A stretch of 23,342 bases of DNA from CAZWUK01 sp964636685 (lineage in GTDB: Bacteria > Bacillota > Clostridia > Christensenellales > CAG-138): NCBI GenBank assembly GCA_964636685.1, contig CAZWUK010000035.1, positions 1-23,342 of the forward strand. The letters are read 5' to 3'. Made by a program: the position numbers and the translations under genes. Numbering within the stretch: position 1 is the stretch's first letter; every line of letters starts with the position of its first letter. Of this stretch, positions 15,891 through 23,342 are shown in pieces. The notes under the pieces are model-generated. The model was given only the letters and a program-made list of their open reading frames with translations. It had not been told where the DNA came from and searched no databases.

Positions 15891-16565
15891 TCATTTCAAG
15901 CCGGTCAAAAAACGGTAAACAGGCGTCATTATTTCAAGCGCGTGCTCGGCTTCGCAGCAAAAATCAGGTCGCAACGTATTCTTTGTTTCTGAAGAAGAAT
16001 AGCAAAAGGAAAGTCCGCGACAGTTTAAATACCGCTGTGTTTGCTCTGGCGCATCAAATTGACGCTTTCGCTTAAAGCTTTCGCCAACCAGAGTAAACGT
16101 TTCGGAAAATTCGCTTTCCGCCAACAGGTCGAGGAACTTTATTGGCCTTGCAAGAATGCGGTTGCGGATGCTCTGCATCATCTCGGTATTTGGCGCATAC
16201 ATTCCCATTCCATAGCCATATGAGTCCCTGTTGAATTCAATATAAGCAGAAAAGCACTCGCTGATATATGTGCCCGGCAGTCGAAACCCAATCCACGCAT
16301 GATCTCGGTAAAGCGTCTTATCGTGCGTATAGCGCGTGTCGCGGCGCAAGCGCGATACGCACGACGCCGTACGCTGATTGAAGCGTTCGTCCATTTTCAG
16401 CGCTGTTGGCATCAGGTATTCCGTTAAAGCATAGAGCGGCGCCTTGACCTGCGCTTCATACCGTTTTCTATTTGCCTCAAAATACGGCTGCTCATTGTGA
16501 AACGCAATGTCCCAGAAAAAACGATACATTTCTTCCGTAATTGGTTGCGGATACATCGGCTTCAT
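15891..16565 (-). CDS. DUF2461 family protein (TIGR02453-like)
   Basis: The 224-residue product matches the general form of the DUF2461 family: an N-terminal FFWDIAFHNEQPYFEANRKRYE block, the central RLRRDTRYTHDKTLYRDHAWIGF stretch read in pieces (RRDTRYTHDK at about 73-82), and a C-terminal domain with an EFSETFTLVGESFKRK segment. The family is widespread and uncharacterised, so I give no function. Its ATG overlaps the stop of the upstream gene (ATGA, 16562-16565), indicating translational coupling as the last gene of the tyrS operon. Length is normal for the family. Confidence 0.85.
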   Translation of the reverse strand: MKPMYPQPITEEMYRFFWDIAFHNEQPYFEANRKRYEAQVKAPLYALTEYLMPTALKMDERFNQRTASCVSRLRRDTRYTHDKTLYRDHAWIGFRLPGTYISECFSAYIEFNRDSYGYGMGMYAPNTEMMQSIRNRILARPIKFLDLLAESEFSETFTLVGESFKRKRQFDAPEQTQRYLNCRGLSFCYSSSETKNTLRPDFCCEAEHALEIMTPVYRFLTGLK

Positions 16566-18550
16566 TTGCTGCCTTCCCCGTTCTCCTTCCGGACATGTCT
16601 TACCGTATCACGCATTTTAGGCTGTACCGTCGGCTGCGGTCTTGTATTTATAACCTTTGGCGCAGGTTTTGTCCCAACAGTACGCTCGATTTCGTCAGTC
16701 GTGTTTGTCTTACTCTCATTCCCCGAAGCCCATGACGATGCCTCCACAGGACGTTCCTCCGCCTTTCGGCGGGACAGAACAGAGGTACGCTCATCCAGAC
16801 GCGCAACGACATGATGCGTATCATACTCTGGAAAGCCATCGTCGTATTCCTGCTCAATCGGAACAAAGCTTTGGGCATGCTCTGCGGTATCGTGTTCTTC
16901 GCGCACAATATGCCGNNNNNNNNNNTGCCGCCGCACGGTTCTGTTCGCTCTATCGCCGACTTTCTGCGGTGTTCGCTTATCCCAAGTTCCGTCTTCCAGT
17001 TCAAAAACGTCTTTTTCGTCTTCTCGCTCGTCTCGCAGGATTAGACTGCTCCTGTTCCGCTCCATGACGCTTAGCAGCAGCAGCACCGCGACTGCCACTA
17101 CCATCAAAACGCCTAAAGCAATCAAGATGTTTGAAATTGCGTCGGCAAATGAACCGAATATGTTGTTCCCACCGGACGCAACAGGCGTTGGCGTTGCCGC
17201 CTCCTCCGTACTTTCCAGATAAGCAACCGGCAAGCTGCAGCTTGCGATCACGCGTGTCGTCCCAGTTGGATCATCCGCTTTTATTGTAAAGGCCAAGTTT
17301 CGCGGCGATCCAAGCGTTGCACTGAGATCGATTGTTGACGTTCCGGCCGGCAAAGTGTCCATTGTCCATACCGTTCCAAGAACCGATTCTGAGATCACCA
17401 CGTTTTTCAACTCGATCACGCTGTTGTTGGTAATCAGGAGCTGAAACTGGATCGCATTGTTTTCGCTCGTCCAAGGAACGATGGTAACGACTTCTACGGT
17501 AACGATGATCTGCGAATCGTCTACATAGGGAAACACGTCATAGATGCTTTCCAGTACAGGCGTATAAGGCACGCCCTGCGCGTCGATACCGGTAAGCGTG
17601 AAGGTTACATGACGTACCGGTTCTGCGGGCAGAGGAACGACAAGATAGGAAATCGTTGAGGATTCTCCGGGCTTCAGACCGAAAACGCTGGTATTGACAA
17701 GCGTTCCCAGCTCATCCAGCATTTGTATCTGAGTTACCTCCTGATTTCCGATGTTTTTTACTTCAATGGTGAACGGGACGCCAGATAACGTGGGCGTTCC
17801 CATCTCCACGTGGACAGATAATTCCACTAAAATCATTTGCAGATTGACCGGGTCGATTGCGGAAAAAGTTTTCGTTTTACCGTTGACGGTGTAGGTCGCA
17901 ACGGGAGAAGAGACGACATCCATATCGCCCATAACATACGGGTATTGGAAAGTAATCGTCATACCCGCCTGTAACGTCTCGTTGCGAAATATCGGATTGT
18001 CGCTGATTTGCTCATCAATCACCATGATATCCGTCATATCAAAGCGCGTTGTATTTTTGATCTCGTAATTGACCATGATCGTTTCGCCTTTTTTAGCCAT
18101 AGCGGAACTGGTGGTACGATTGAGCGTGATAATCGGATCTGCCGCCCGGTTAATGGTCACAGGAACCTCTTTTGTGAACGGTTCTCCATTTTGATACCAT
18201 GAGAAAACGAAAATGATCTCTCTGCCAATCTGAGAATCCAAGACCGGTACACCAGTCAAGGTTGCCTGTCCAGATCCGTTTGGCGAAATGATATAATTAC
18301 GGAAAACATCATAAGTCGCGGTTCCGCAGACAATGCTAATGTCGCTCAGATTATAGATGGAGTAATTGGAAATCTCAAACGTAAGATTCACCGTACCGGA
18401 TTCGGTCAATTCCGTCGGTGTTGCCGTATAGGTTATCTTCACCTCTTCGGCATATGCAGCACGGGAAGTAATCAACGTTACCAGTAAAAAAACTGCAACG
18501 CCGGTTATCCATCTCAATTTCTTTAACACTCTGTTCGCATCACTGTTCAA
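16562..18550 (-). CDS. Exported membrane protein with four Ig-like (CARDB/DUF11-type) repeats and a cytoplasmic tail
   Basis: The product of about 660 residues has a signal sequence (about 9-34, cleavage after AYA), then four beta-sandwich repeats (about 35-135, 138-233, 240-335, 345-440). Several carry the conserved cue of such domains (FEISNYS, YEIKNTT, IEVKNIGNQEV, LLITNNSVIELKNV). A Thr/Pro linker, one membrane helix (about 472-494) and a charged, Arg/Glu-rich cytoplasmic tail of about 170 residues follow. It probably projects from the cell surface and could signal or anchor through the tail; function is unknown. The start is TTG at 18548-18550, overlapping the yigZ-like stop (TTGA), with GGAGG 10 nt upstream. 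A ten-N gap (16916-16925) falls in the tail. If the TGCCG present on both sides of the gap is one overlap, 15 bases vanish and the frame is kept (RTVRRHIVREE). Confidence 0.75.
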   Translation of the reverse strand: MNSDANRVLKKLRWITGVAVFLLVTLITSRAAYAEEVKITYTATPTELTESGTVNLTFEISNYSIYNLSDISIVCGTATYDVFRNYIISPNGSGQATLTGVPVLDSQIGREIIFVFSWYQNGEPFTKEVPVTINRAADPIITLNRTTSSAMAKKGETIMVNYEIKNTTRFDMTDIMVIDEQISDNPIFRNETLQAGMTITFQYPYVMGDMDVVSSPVATYTVNGKTKTFSAIDPVNLQMILVELSVHVEMGTPTLSGVPFTIEVKNIGNQEVTQIQMLDELGTLVNTSVFGLKPGESSTISYLVVPLPAEPVRHVTFTLTGIDAQGVPYTPVLESIYDVFPYVDDSQIIVTVEVVTIVPWTSENNAIQFQLLITNNSVIELKNVVISESVLGTVWTMDTLPAGTSTIDLSATLGSPRNLAFTIKADDPTGTTRVIASCSLPVAYLESTEEAATPTPVASGGNNIFGSFADAISNILIALGVLMVVAVAVLLLLSVMERNRSSLILRDEREDEKDVFELEDGTWDKRTPQKVGDRANRTVRRXXXXRHIVREEHDTAEHAQSFVPIEQEYDDGFPEYDTHHVVARLDERTSVLSRRKAEERPVEASSWASGNESKTNTTDEIERTVGTKPAPKVINTRPQPTVQPKMRDTVRHVRKENGEGSK
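16916..16925. other. Assembly gap (10 N)
   Basis: Ten N are flanked by TGCCG on both sides (16911-16915 and 16926-16930), which suggests two contigs with a five-base unmerged overlap. Merging them removes 15 bases and keeps the reading frame. Confidence 0.8.
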
Positions 18551-19188
18551 CAGAAACGATCCTCCGTTTTTACCGCTCGAAATTCAGTAGTTGTAAAGAC
18601 CGGCGCCGACCTGCCGTCTGTAGCATTTTGCACAAACGCACAAAACCGCGCACGCTCTGTTTCCGCGAGATGACCGGAAATTTGCACGTGGTCGCTGTAT
18701 TCAACGGCATTTACGCTGCTCTCCTGTCGGATGGAACGCTCTAACGACGCCCACGCCGAATAAGGAAGCGTCAGAATATAGTCTATGCAGGGAAGCAGGC
18801 GAACAATCCCCGCACGCTCAACAGATACAGCGGCAGCGCCGGAATAAGCGCGAATCAGCCCTCCGGCTCCGAGAAGCGTACCGCCAAAGTAGCGCGTGAC
18901 AACGCACAGTGTATTCGTAAGCTCTTTTGCGGTAAGCACCTGTAAAATCGGCATTCCGGCAGTGCCGGAAGGTTCACCGTCGTCGCTGGAACGCGCCGCC
19001 TCGCAGCCTACGCCAATGCAGTAAGCGTAGCAATGATGCGTCGCATCCCAATATCTTTTTCGAATTTGCTCCAAAATATCAGCCGCAGCTTTTTCGTCTG
19101 ACACCGGAAAGCATTGACCGATAAACCGCGACCTTTGTATTACGGTCGTGGTGCTGCTCTCGCATTTGACGGTCAAATATCCATTCAT
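18547..19188 (-). CDS. YigZ/IMPACT family protein
   Basis: The 213-residue product belongs to the YigZ/IMPACT family (UPF0029). The N-terminal domain carries SRFIGQCFPV, the SSDDGEPSGTAGMPIL block (about residues 67-82) and VVTRYFGGTLLGAGGLIRAYS (read in pieces, about 96-116). The C-terminal ferredoxin-like half (about 140-213) is diverged. Eukaryotic IMPACT inhibits Gcn2; bacterial members have been linked to ribosome-related functions or proline-peptide handling, and the exact role is unsettled. It begins in an ATGA overlap with the tyrS stop (19185-19188) and ends in a TTGA overlap with the next gene, so it is coupled within the tyrS operon. A translation-linked role next to tyrS is plausible. 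Confidence 0.9.
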   Translation of the reverse strand: MNGYLTVKCESSTTTVIQRSRFIGQCFPVSDEKAAADILEQIRKRYWDATHHCYAYCIGVGCEAARSSDDGEPSGTAGMPILQVLTAKELTNTLCVVTRYFGGTLLGAGGLIRAYSGAAAVSVERAGIVRLLPCIDYILTLPYSAWASLERSIRQESSVNAVEYSDHVQISGHLAETERARFCAFVQNATDGRSAPVFTTTEFRAVKTEDRFC

Positions 19189-20420
19189 GCAAGGATAAAC
19201 TTGTAAAAGCCCTTCTTGCCTTTGCGAAGGATCACCCCGTCACAGCTCAACTGATCTATGGAAACAACCGCAGAAAAATCTGTTATCTTTTCCTCTCCGT
19301 TAAACACTGCGCCGCTTTCGATCAAGCGCCGTGCGTCGGATTTGGATTTTGCGAGGCCGCATTTCACAAGAAGGTCAATAACGCGAAGCTCGGTTTCGGC
19401 AATATCCTCCGGGGTCAGCTTTACGGTAGGCATATGGGCAAGATCGCCTGCGCCGCCAAACAATGCTTCCGCCGCTGCCTGCGCTTTTTGCGCTTCCGCT
19501 TCACCATGAACTTGCGCTGTTAACGTATATGCAAGCACACGTTTTGCTTCATTGACAGCAGAATCCTTCAAAGCGCCCAAGCGATGCACTTCGTCCATCG
19601 GCAGGAAAGTCAATAACGCCAGACAACGCTCAACATCGGCATCGTCTACATTTCTCCAGTATTGGTAGAAATCATAAACACTGCATTTGTTCTTATCCAG
19701 CCAGAGCGCGCCTTTCTCGGTTTTACCCATTTTTTTGCCTTCGCTCGTGGTAAGCAGCTGCGTCGTCAGACCGAAAGCGGACTTCTGCTCCTTTCGCCGG
19801 ATCAGATCCGCGCCGCCCAAAATGTTGCTCCACTGATCGTCGCCGCCCATCTCAAGGCAGCAGCCGTACTTCTGGTTTAGCATGAGAAAATCATAGCTCT
19901 GCATCAGCATGTAGCTCATTTCAAAGAACGTGAGCCCGTGTTCCATGCGCTGCTTATAGCACTCAAACGTCAACATGCGGTTGACGGAGAAGTATACGCC
20001 GATATCGCGCATAAAATCAAGAAAATTCAACGGGCGCAGCCAGTCTGCATTATTTACGATCATTGCGGCGTTTTCGCCGTTAAAATCAACGATCCGCTGC
20101 ATCTGCTTTTTAAAACATGCGGCGTTATGATCCAGTTCTTCTCTGGACAGCATCTTACGCATGTCTGTTTTTCCGGAAGGATCACCGATCGAAGCCGTTC
20201 CTCCGCCTAAAAGCGCAATAGGCTTATGACCGGCCTGCTGCATATGCGCCATAGTCATCAACGCCACGTAATGACCGATGTGAAGGCTATCCGCCGTCGG
20301 ATCGAACCCAATATAAAAAGTCACCTTTTCTTTTCCAAGCAGCTCGCGCAGCTCCTCCGGATGGGAACACTGCTTGACAAAACCTCGTTCTTCTAAGACA
20401 TCGTAAACATTTCTGGACAT
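19185..20420 (-). CDS. tyrS: Tyrosyl-tRNA synthetase
   Basis: The enzyme attaches tyrosine to tRNA-Tyr. The 411-residue product has a class I catalytic core with HIGH at 47-50, tyrosine-pocket residues around YIGFDPTADSLH and GGDDQWSN (192-199), and a KMSKS-type loop written KMGKT (230-234). A C-terminal S4 RNA-binding domain (about 345-411) follows. The KMGKT form and DPTADSLHIGH pattern fit the TyrS branch with HIGH-type rather than HVGH motif. ATG 20418-20420 is preferred because GAGGTGG lies 6 nt upstream; the earlier in-frame GTG at 20429 overlaps that site. It is the first gene of the four-gene operon. The leader is only about 23 nt, so no T-box control is possible from this promoter. 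Confidence 0.96.
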   Translation of the reverse strand: MSRNVYDVLEERGFVKQCSHPEELRELLGKEKVTFYIGFDPTADSLHIGHYVALMTMAHMQQAGHKPIALLGGGTASIGDPSGKTDMRKMLSREELDHNAACFKKQMQRIVDFNGENAAMIVNNADWLRPLNFLDFMRDIGVYFSVNRMLTFECYKQRMEHGLTFFEMSYMLMQSYDFLMLNQKYGCCLEMGGDDQWSNILGGADLIRRKEQKSAFGLTTQLLTTSEGKKMGKTEKGALWLDKNKCSVYDFYQYWRNVDDADVERCLALLTFLPMDEVHRLGALKDSAVNEAKRVLAYTLTAQVHGEAEAQKAQAAAEALFGGAGDLAHMPTVKLTPEDIAETELRVIDLLVKCGLAKSKSDARRLIESGAVFNGEEKITDFSAVVSIDQLSCDGVILRKGKKGFYKFILA

Positions 20421-20449
20421 AACTTCCACCTCAAAAAATCATTAGTACC

Positions 20450-20478
20450 AATATAGCACGATGCTGAAAATAAAACAA
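20450..20478 (-). promoter_or_regulatory. Promoter of the tyrS operon
   Basis: The minus strand reads TTGTTT (20473-20478), a 17-bp spacer and TATATT (20450-20455). The -35 overlaps the T-rich tail of the terminator from the upstream kinase operon. The predicted start is near 20443. Confidence 0.65.
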
Positions 20479-20505
20479 TGCGCAAACCGTCTCTGGTCTG
20501 CGCAT
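20467..20505 (-). terminator. Intrinsic terminator after the two-component operon
   Basis: An 11-bp stem with one G-T pair (ATGCGCAGACC/GGTTTGCGCAT, 20478-20505) closes a 6-nt loop and is followed on the minus strand by TGTTTTATTTT. It lies 24 bp after the kinase stop codon. Confidence 0.9.
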
Positions 20506-20529
20506 CAAACGTAAGGATTCTGTGAACAA

Positions 20530-22269
20530 TCAGGTTTCCACGGTTGTTACGGTAAAAGCAAAAACGGCGTTCTCATCCTCATTTTCCGCAATAATGGTTT
20601 CTCCGAGCTGCGTCAATACTTCTTGTGTAATCGCAAGCCCAAGTCCGGTGCCATTGCCAGCGTGCGAAGCGTCCGCCTTGTAGAAGCGTTCAAACAGGTG
20701 CGGCAAATCCGCTGCATTAATATGTCCGGTATTCCGCACGCGAACGATCGCTTGTTCAGTCTGTTCCAGCGCGGAGACTACGATTTTGCCGTCGTCTGCT
20801 GCGTATTTGATCGCGTTATCAATCAAGGCAATGGAAACCTGCTCGATTCGATCGCGGTTTGAATACACCATGATCGGAGCATGCGAAAGCTCCCGTTCAA
20901 ACGTCAAACCGCTCTCCTCCGCTACAAGCTGCATTCGCTCGCAAACATCGTTGAGAAGCTCGATCAAATCGAAGCTGCGACGTTCCAGAGACATGGTTCC
21001 GGACTGTAAACGGGAAAGCTCCAAAAGGTCGTTAATCAGTCTGGATAAACGCATGGATTCTCGAAGTATGTAGCCATAATAACGCGAACGATCCTCCTCC
21101 GCCTTTATCAGACCGTCATTCAATGTTTCTGCCAAACTGCGAATTGATGCAATCGGCGTACGCAGCTCATGGCTGACGTTGGCTACATAATCGCGTCTTG
21201 TCTGTTCGAGACGTACCGCCTCCGTCACGTCCTGCAGCAGCATGATAACACCGACACCGTCCTCGACATTTTCCTGTGAAAAGGAAATCGTAACCCGCAG
21301 CTTTTTCTGCTGCATATTTGCAATTTCCTCATATGTTTTTTGGGTAGCAATCACGTCGTTGATCGCTTCCAAATAGGACGCGACAAATTGGTGTACCCCA
21401 GCGATGTCGCACCCGCAATCCAGCAGCGCATACACGGCAGAATTAACAAAGCTCACCGTTCTTGTGCTGTCGATAGCAACAATTCCTTCGTTCAAACCTT
21501 CCAGAATTGTATGCAATCGATTTTTTGCAAGCATGAGATCCTGCATCTTTGCACACAATTCGTCCGATAGGTTATTGAGCGCTTTCCCGAGCGTCCCAAT
21601 CTCGTCGTTACTGTGTTCGTCAGCGCGAATTGAATAATCACCGCTTGCAAGCCCGATCGAGACCTCTGTCATCTTGCGCAGTGGCTTCACAATGTTTCTC
21701 GAGCCGAAATACGCAGGGATCAGCATGATTGCGGATGCAGTAACCGCGCTGAGAAACAATGCGATGCTCAGTCCGCGCAGCGCCAGATATACCTCGTTTG
21801 TTGGTTTTGCCAAAGCAATTGCGCCAATAGTTCGATTTAGGTTATCCTTGATTCCAACCACTACCACGATGCCGTCGTCCGATCGCCAATCGATTGAGAT
21901 GGCAGGATCGGATTCTCCGGAAAGCACCGTCTTCACCAGTGCAGTAATTTTTGTGCTTTCGCCATTGGAAACCGCGGTTTTTGTACGAGCAATCAGCATT
22001 CCGGCTGCATCGTAGATAAATGTTTGTACACCCTGCTGCTCGTTGATCGAAAAATCGACAAAGGAATCAAACGATACTTGACCCGTTTGATAGCGCGACG
22101 CAAGGCGCGAAATTGATCTGGCTCTCGGTATCATTTCGTCCGCGATTTTACGTGCAAATATNNNNNNNNNNCCGGTAAACGCATAAATAATGGAGGATAG
22201 TACGGCGGTCAGAACGCACGAGCAGCATAGATATAGCAAAAGCTTCTTGAAAAAAGAACCGCTTTTCAT
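20530..22269 (-). CDS. Membrane sensor histidine kinase (PhoR/WalK-like)
   Basis: The 579-residue product has a first membrane helix (about 8-32, running into an N gap), an external sensor domain (about 37-160), a second helix (about 165-187), HAMP (188-240), PAS (250-350), a dimerisation/phosphoacceptor domain with VSHELRTPIASI and H367, and a C-terminal ATPase domain with the N-box LIDNAIKYA (N485) and GTGLGLAI. The G1 box reads RNTGHIN in place of DxGxGI; NTG forms occur in other kinases of this group, so activity is still expected. It phosphorylates the response regulator encoded just upstream, with which it overlaps (ATGA, 22266-22269). The signal is unknown; domain order resembles phosphate or cell-envelope sensors. 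A terminator follows. Confidence 0.92.
   Translation of the reverse strand: MKSGSFFKKLLLYLCCSCVLTAVLSSIIYAFTXXXXIFARKIADEMIPRARSISRLASRYQTGQVSFDSFVDFSINEQQGVQTFIYDAAGMLIARTKTAVSNGESTKITALVKTVLSGESDPAISIDWRSDDGIVVVVGIKDNLNRTIGAIALAKPTNEVYLALRGLSIALFLSAVTASAIMLIPAYFGSRNIVKPLRKMTEVSIGLASGDYSIRADEHSNDEIGTLGKALNNLSDELCAKMQDLMLAKNRLHTILEGLNEGIVAIDSTRTVSFVNSAVYALLDCGCDIAGVHQFVASYLEAINDVIATQKTYEEIANMQQKKLRVTISFSQENVEDGVGVIMLLQDVTEAVRLEQTRRDYVANVSHELRTPIASIRSLAETLNDGLIKAEEDRSRYYGYILRESMRLSRLINDLLELSRLQSGTMSLERRSFDLIELLNDVCERMQLVAEESGLTFERELSHAPIMVYSNRDRIEQVSIALIDNAIKYAADDGKIVVSALEQTEQAIVRVRNTGHINAADLPHLFERFYKADASHAGNGTGLGLAITQEVLTQLGETIIAENEDENAVFAFTVTTVET
22162..22171. other. Assembly gap (10 N)
   Basis: Ten N lie in the kinase gene, at the outer end of the first membrane helix (residues 33-36). 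No shared flanking sequence is visible, so the true length is unknown, although both sides read in one frame at this size. Confidence 0.8.
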
Positions 22270-22958
22270 TCCGTTATCCCGAATTTATAACCTACGCCGT
22301 AAACCGTGCGGATCCCCCATTTCAAGGCGTCTGCCGGCAGCTTTTGTCGGATTCGTTTGATCTGCGTATCAACAGCCCTGGTATCGCCAAAGTAATCATA
22401 GCCCCAAATTTTGGACAGTATCTGTTCTCTGTCAAACACGCGTCCGGGATGCGACGCAAGCAAATATAGAATCTCAACTTCCTTCGGCGTAAAATCGACA
22501 AGCTTCCCGGAAACCTTGACTTCGTAATTGGAAAGGCTTATTTCCAATTCATCCATCCGAATGGTCTGTTGCACATTTTCCGGGACAGCATTTGAGCGGC
22601 GTAAAACCGCTTTGATTCTGGCAATCAGCTCTCGGGCGGAAAACGGTTTGACAATGTAATCGTCCGCGCCAAATTCCAGACCGAGTATGCGATCGATCTC
22701 CTCTCCTTTTGCCGTCAGCATGATGATGGGAACTGCATTGGTCTGGCGGATCTCTTTACAGGCTTCGATGCCCGTTTTCTCCGGCATCATGACGTCCATG
22801 AGAATCAAATCCGGCGTTTCAGACTCCGCCATCTGTACCGCCTGTACGCCATTGAAAGCGGAAGCGTGTGTAAAGCCCTCGTTTTCGAGATAAACGCCCA
22901 AGGTTTCATGAATTAGAGGCTGATCGTCGCAGATCAGAATATGTGCGTTTTTTTGCAT
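22266..22958 (-). CDS. OmpR/PhoB-family response regulator
   Basis: The 230-residue product has a complete receiver domain: acidic pair D11/D12, phospho-acceptor D55 in LMDVMMPE, T82 and K104 in VKPF. The C-terminal winged-helix DNA-binding domain (about 130-228) has the usual LTPKE-like VDFTPKEVEIL and RIRQKL...IRTVYGVGYKF features. It should bind direct repeats near its target promoters when phosphorylated by the partner kinase encoded immediately downstream (ATGA overlap). AGGAG precedes the ATG by about 10 nt. A consensus promoter with a 12-bp palindrome over the -10 lies upstream. Confidence 0.95.
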   Translation of the reverse strand: MQKNAHILICDDQPLIHETLGVYLENEGFTHASAFNGVQAVQMAESETPDLILMDVMMPEKTGIEACKEIRQTNAVPIIMLTAKGEEIDRILGLEFGADDYIVKPFSARELIARIKAVLRRSNAVPENVQQTIRMDELEISLSNYEVKVSGKLVDFTPKEVEILYLLASHPGRVFDREQILSKIWGYDYFGDTRAVDTQIKRIRQKLPADALKWGIRTVYGVGYKFGITE

Positions 22959-22984
22959 ATTGCTGCATCTCCTTCCATGCCACC

Positions 22985-23013
22985 ATTATAATGGCAAAAA
23001 AACGGCAATGCAA
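22985..23013 (-). promoter_or_regulatory. Promoter of the two-component operon, with palindrome over -10
   Basis: The minus strand reads TTGCAT (23008-23013), a 17-bp spacer with a seven-T run, and TATAAT (22985-22990). The -10 is embedded in the perfect palindrome CCATTATAATGG (22983-22994), which could be a binding site for a dimeric regulator. The predicted leader is about 20 nt. Confidence 0.75.
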
Positions 23014-23069
23014 TTACATACGTCAGCTTGTCATAATTGTACATGTTTCATACATATTTGAACGTCTGC

Positions 23070-23342
23070 TCAATTGTTTTTCAGCACAGCGGAGAAATTG
23101 CAATAGCAATCACAAATATACAGAAATAGGTATTTCAACTGCGAGGAAAGTACGATTTTCTCCTTTGATCCGACGTCGATAACCTGCTGCATCTGTGCCA
23201 TTACGTCTCTTGCGCATCCGGAAAGCTCTTCCGTAAACACGTTGCTTTCACGAACGGTAGCAGAAAACTCCGACAACGCGGATTCGGCTTCCGACAAAAG
23301 GCTGCTTAACGACGCCAGACCGTCACTGCAAGAAAGGTTTTC
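23070..23342 (-). CDS. C-terminal 90 residues of an unrecognised protein (5' end outside window)
   Basis: An open minus-strand frame runs from the window edge to a TGA at 23070-23072. The first 50 visible residues have a heptad-like pattern of Leu, Val, Ala and Met (for example LASLSSLLSEAESALSEF) and look like a coiled coil; a chemoreceptor-type or sensor protein is possible but not shown. The last 25 residues are rich in Tyr, Cys and Phe (YLFLYICDCYCNF), quite unlike the rest. This may be a real tail or sequence read past an upstream frameshift. The frame lies 111 bp upstream of the response regulator and is separated from it by that operon's promoter. Confidence 0.55.
   Translation of the reverse strand, partial: ENLSCSDGLASLSSLLSEAESALSEFSATVRESNVFTEELSGCARDVMAQMQQVIDVGSKEKIVLSSQLKYLFLYICDCYCNFSAVLKNN

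Noticed and set aside
15758..16075. Plus-strand open frame of 105 codons after the 15650-15780 stretch
   Set aside because: It overlaps the DUF2461 gene on the other strand, has no binding site and no low-complexity or domain feature that suggests a protein.
20421..20529. T-box leader ahead of tyrS
   Set aside because: The promoter found leaves only about 23 nt of leader, and the region is taken up by the upstream operon's terminator. No T-box sequence is seen.
20700..20760. Inactive histidine kinase because the G1 box is RNTGHIN
   Set aside because: NTG forms of this box occur in active kinases of this group and all other boxes look intact.
1..23342. CRISPR array, phage genes, toxin-antitoxin pairs or complete insertion sequence
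   Set aside because: No regularly spaced repeats, integrase, transposase, capsid or toxin-like frames were found; the only mobile-type sequence is the non-coding hairpin element.

Overview
The window looks like a scaffold from a Gram-positive, Clostridia-type member of the Bacillota, probably a metagenome-assembled genome. The reasons are strong GGAGG-type ribosome binding sites, consensus sigma-A promoters, and a gene set (VanW, YitT, a type I asparaginase, a WalK/PhoR-like two-component pair, PAS-rich cyclic-di-GMP enzymes) that is common in that class. Two runs of exactly ten N mark assembly joins. The species cannot be named from this sequence.

Layout. 3-137: the 3' end of an unrecognised gene, then a bidirectional terminator and a divergent tRNA-Leu(GAG) with a textbook promoter. 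444-4797 (+): a VanW-domain lipoprotein, lgt, a nicotinate phosphoribosyltransferase and a small lipoprotein, the last three tightly packed, closed by a terminator. 4891-5373 (+): a GNAT acetyltransferase. 5370-5533: a MITE-like element with terminal inverted repeats that folds end to end into a long hairpin. 5555-7509 (-): a YitT-family membrane protein behind a type I asparaginase. A partial inverted copy of the element (7742-7789) lies beyond this pair, so the two genes are bracketed by inverted repeats. 7899-15473 (-): a 7.6-kb cyclic-di-GMP block. 15891-20420 (-): a four-gene operon with overlapping stop and start codons (tyrS, yigZ-like, a multi-Ig-like membrane protein, DUF2461). 20530-22958 (-): a sensor kinase and an OmpR-family response regulator with their own promoter and terminator. 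23070-23342 (-): the end of an unrecognised gene.

The most notable region is the cyclic-di-GMP block. A REC plus degenerate-GGDEF reading frame and a very large EAL-PAS(n)-GGDEF reading frame lie in the same frame, separated only by one TGA codon and seven further codons. The amino acids on both sides match the linker normally found inside GGDEF-EAL proteins. The simplest reading is one ancestral protein of about 1563 residues (REC-GGDEF*-EAL-PASn-GGDEF) interrupted by an Arg CGA to TGA change; real reinitiation, readthrough or an assembly error are alternatives. A seven-transmembrane PAS-GGDEF diguanylate cyclase follows. The block has a well-formed promoter and a leader of about 140 nt whose first 50 nt can fold into a nested hairpin. 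The parts are known families. What may be undescribed is the architecture (a phosphodiesterase ahead of a PAS array ahead of a cyclase in one chain), the interrupting codon and the structured leader.
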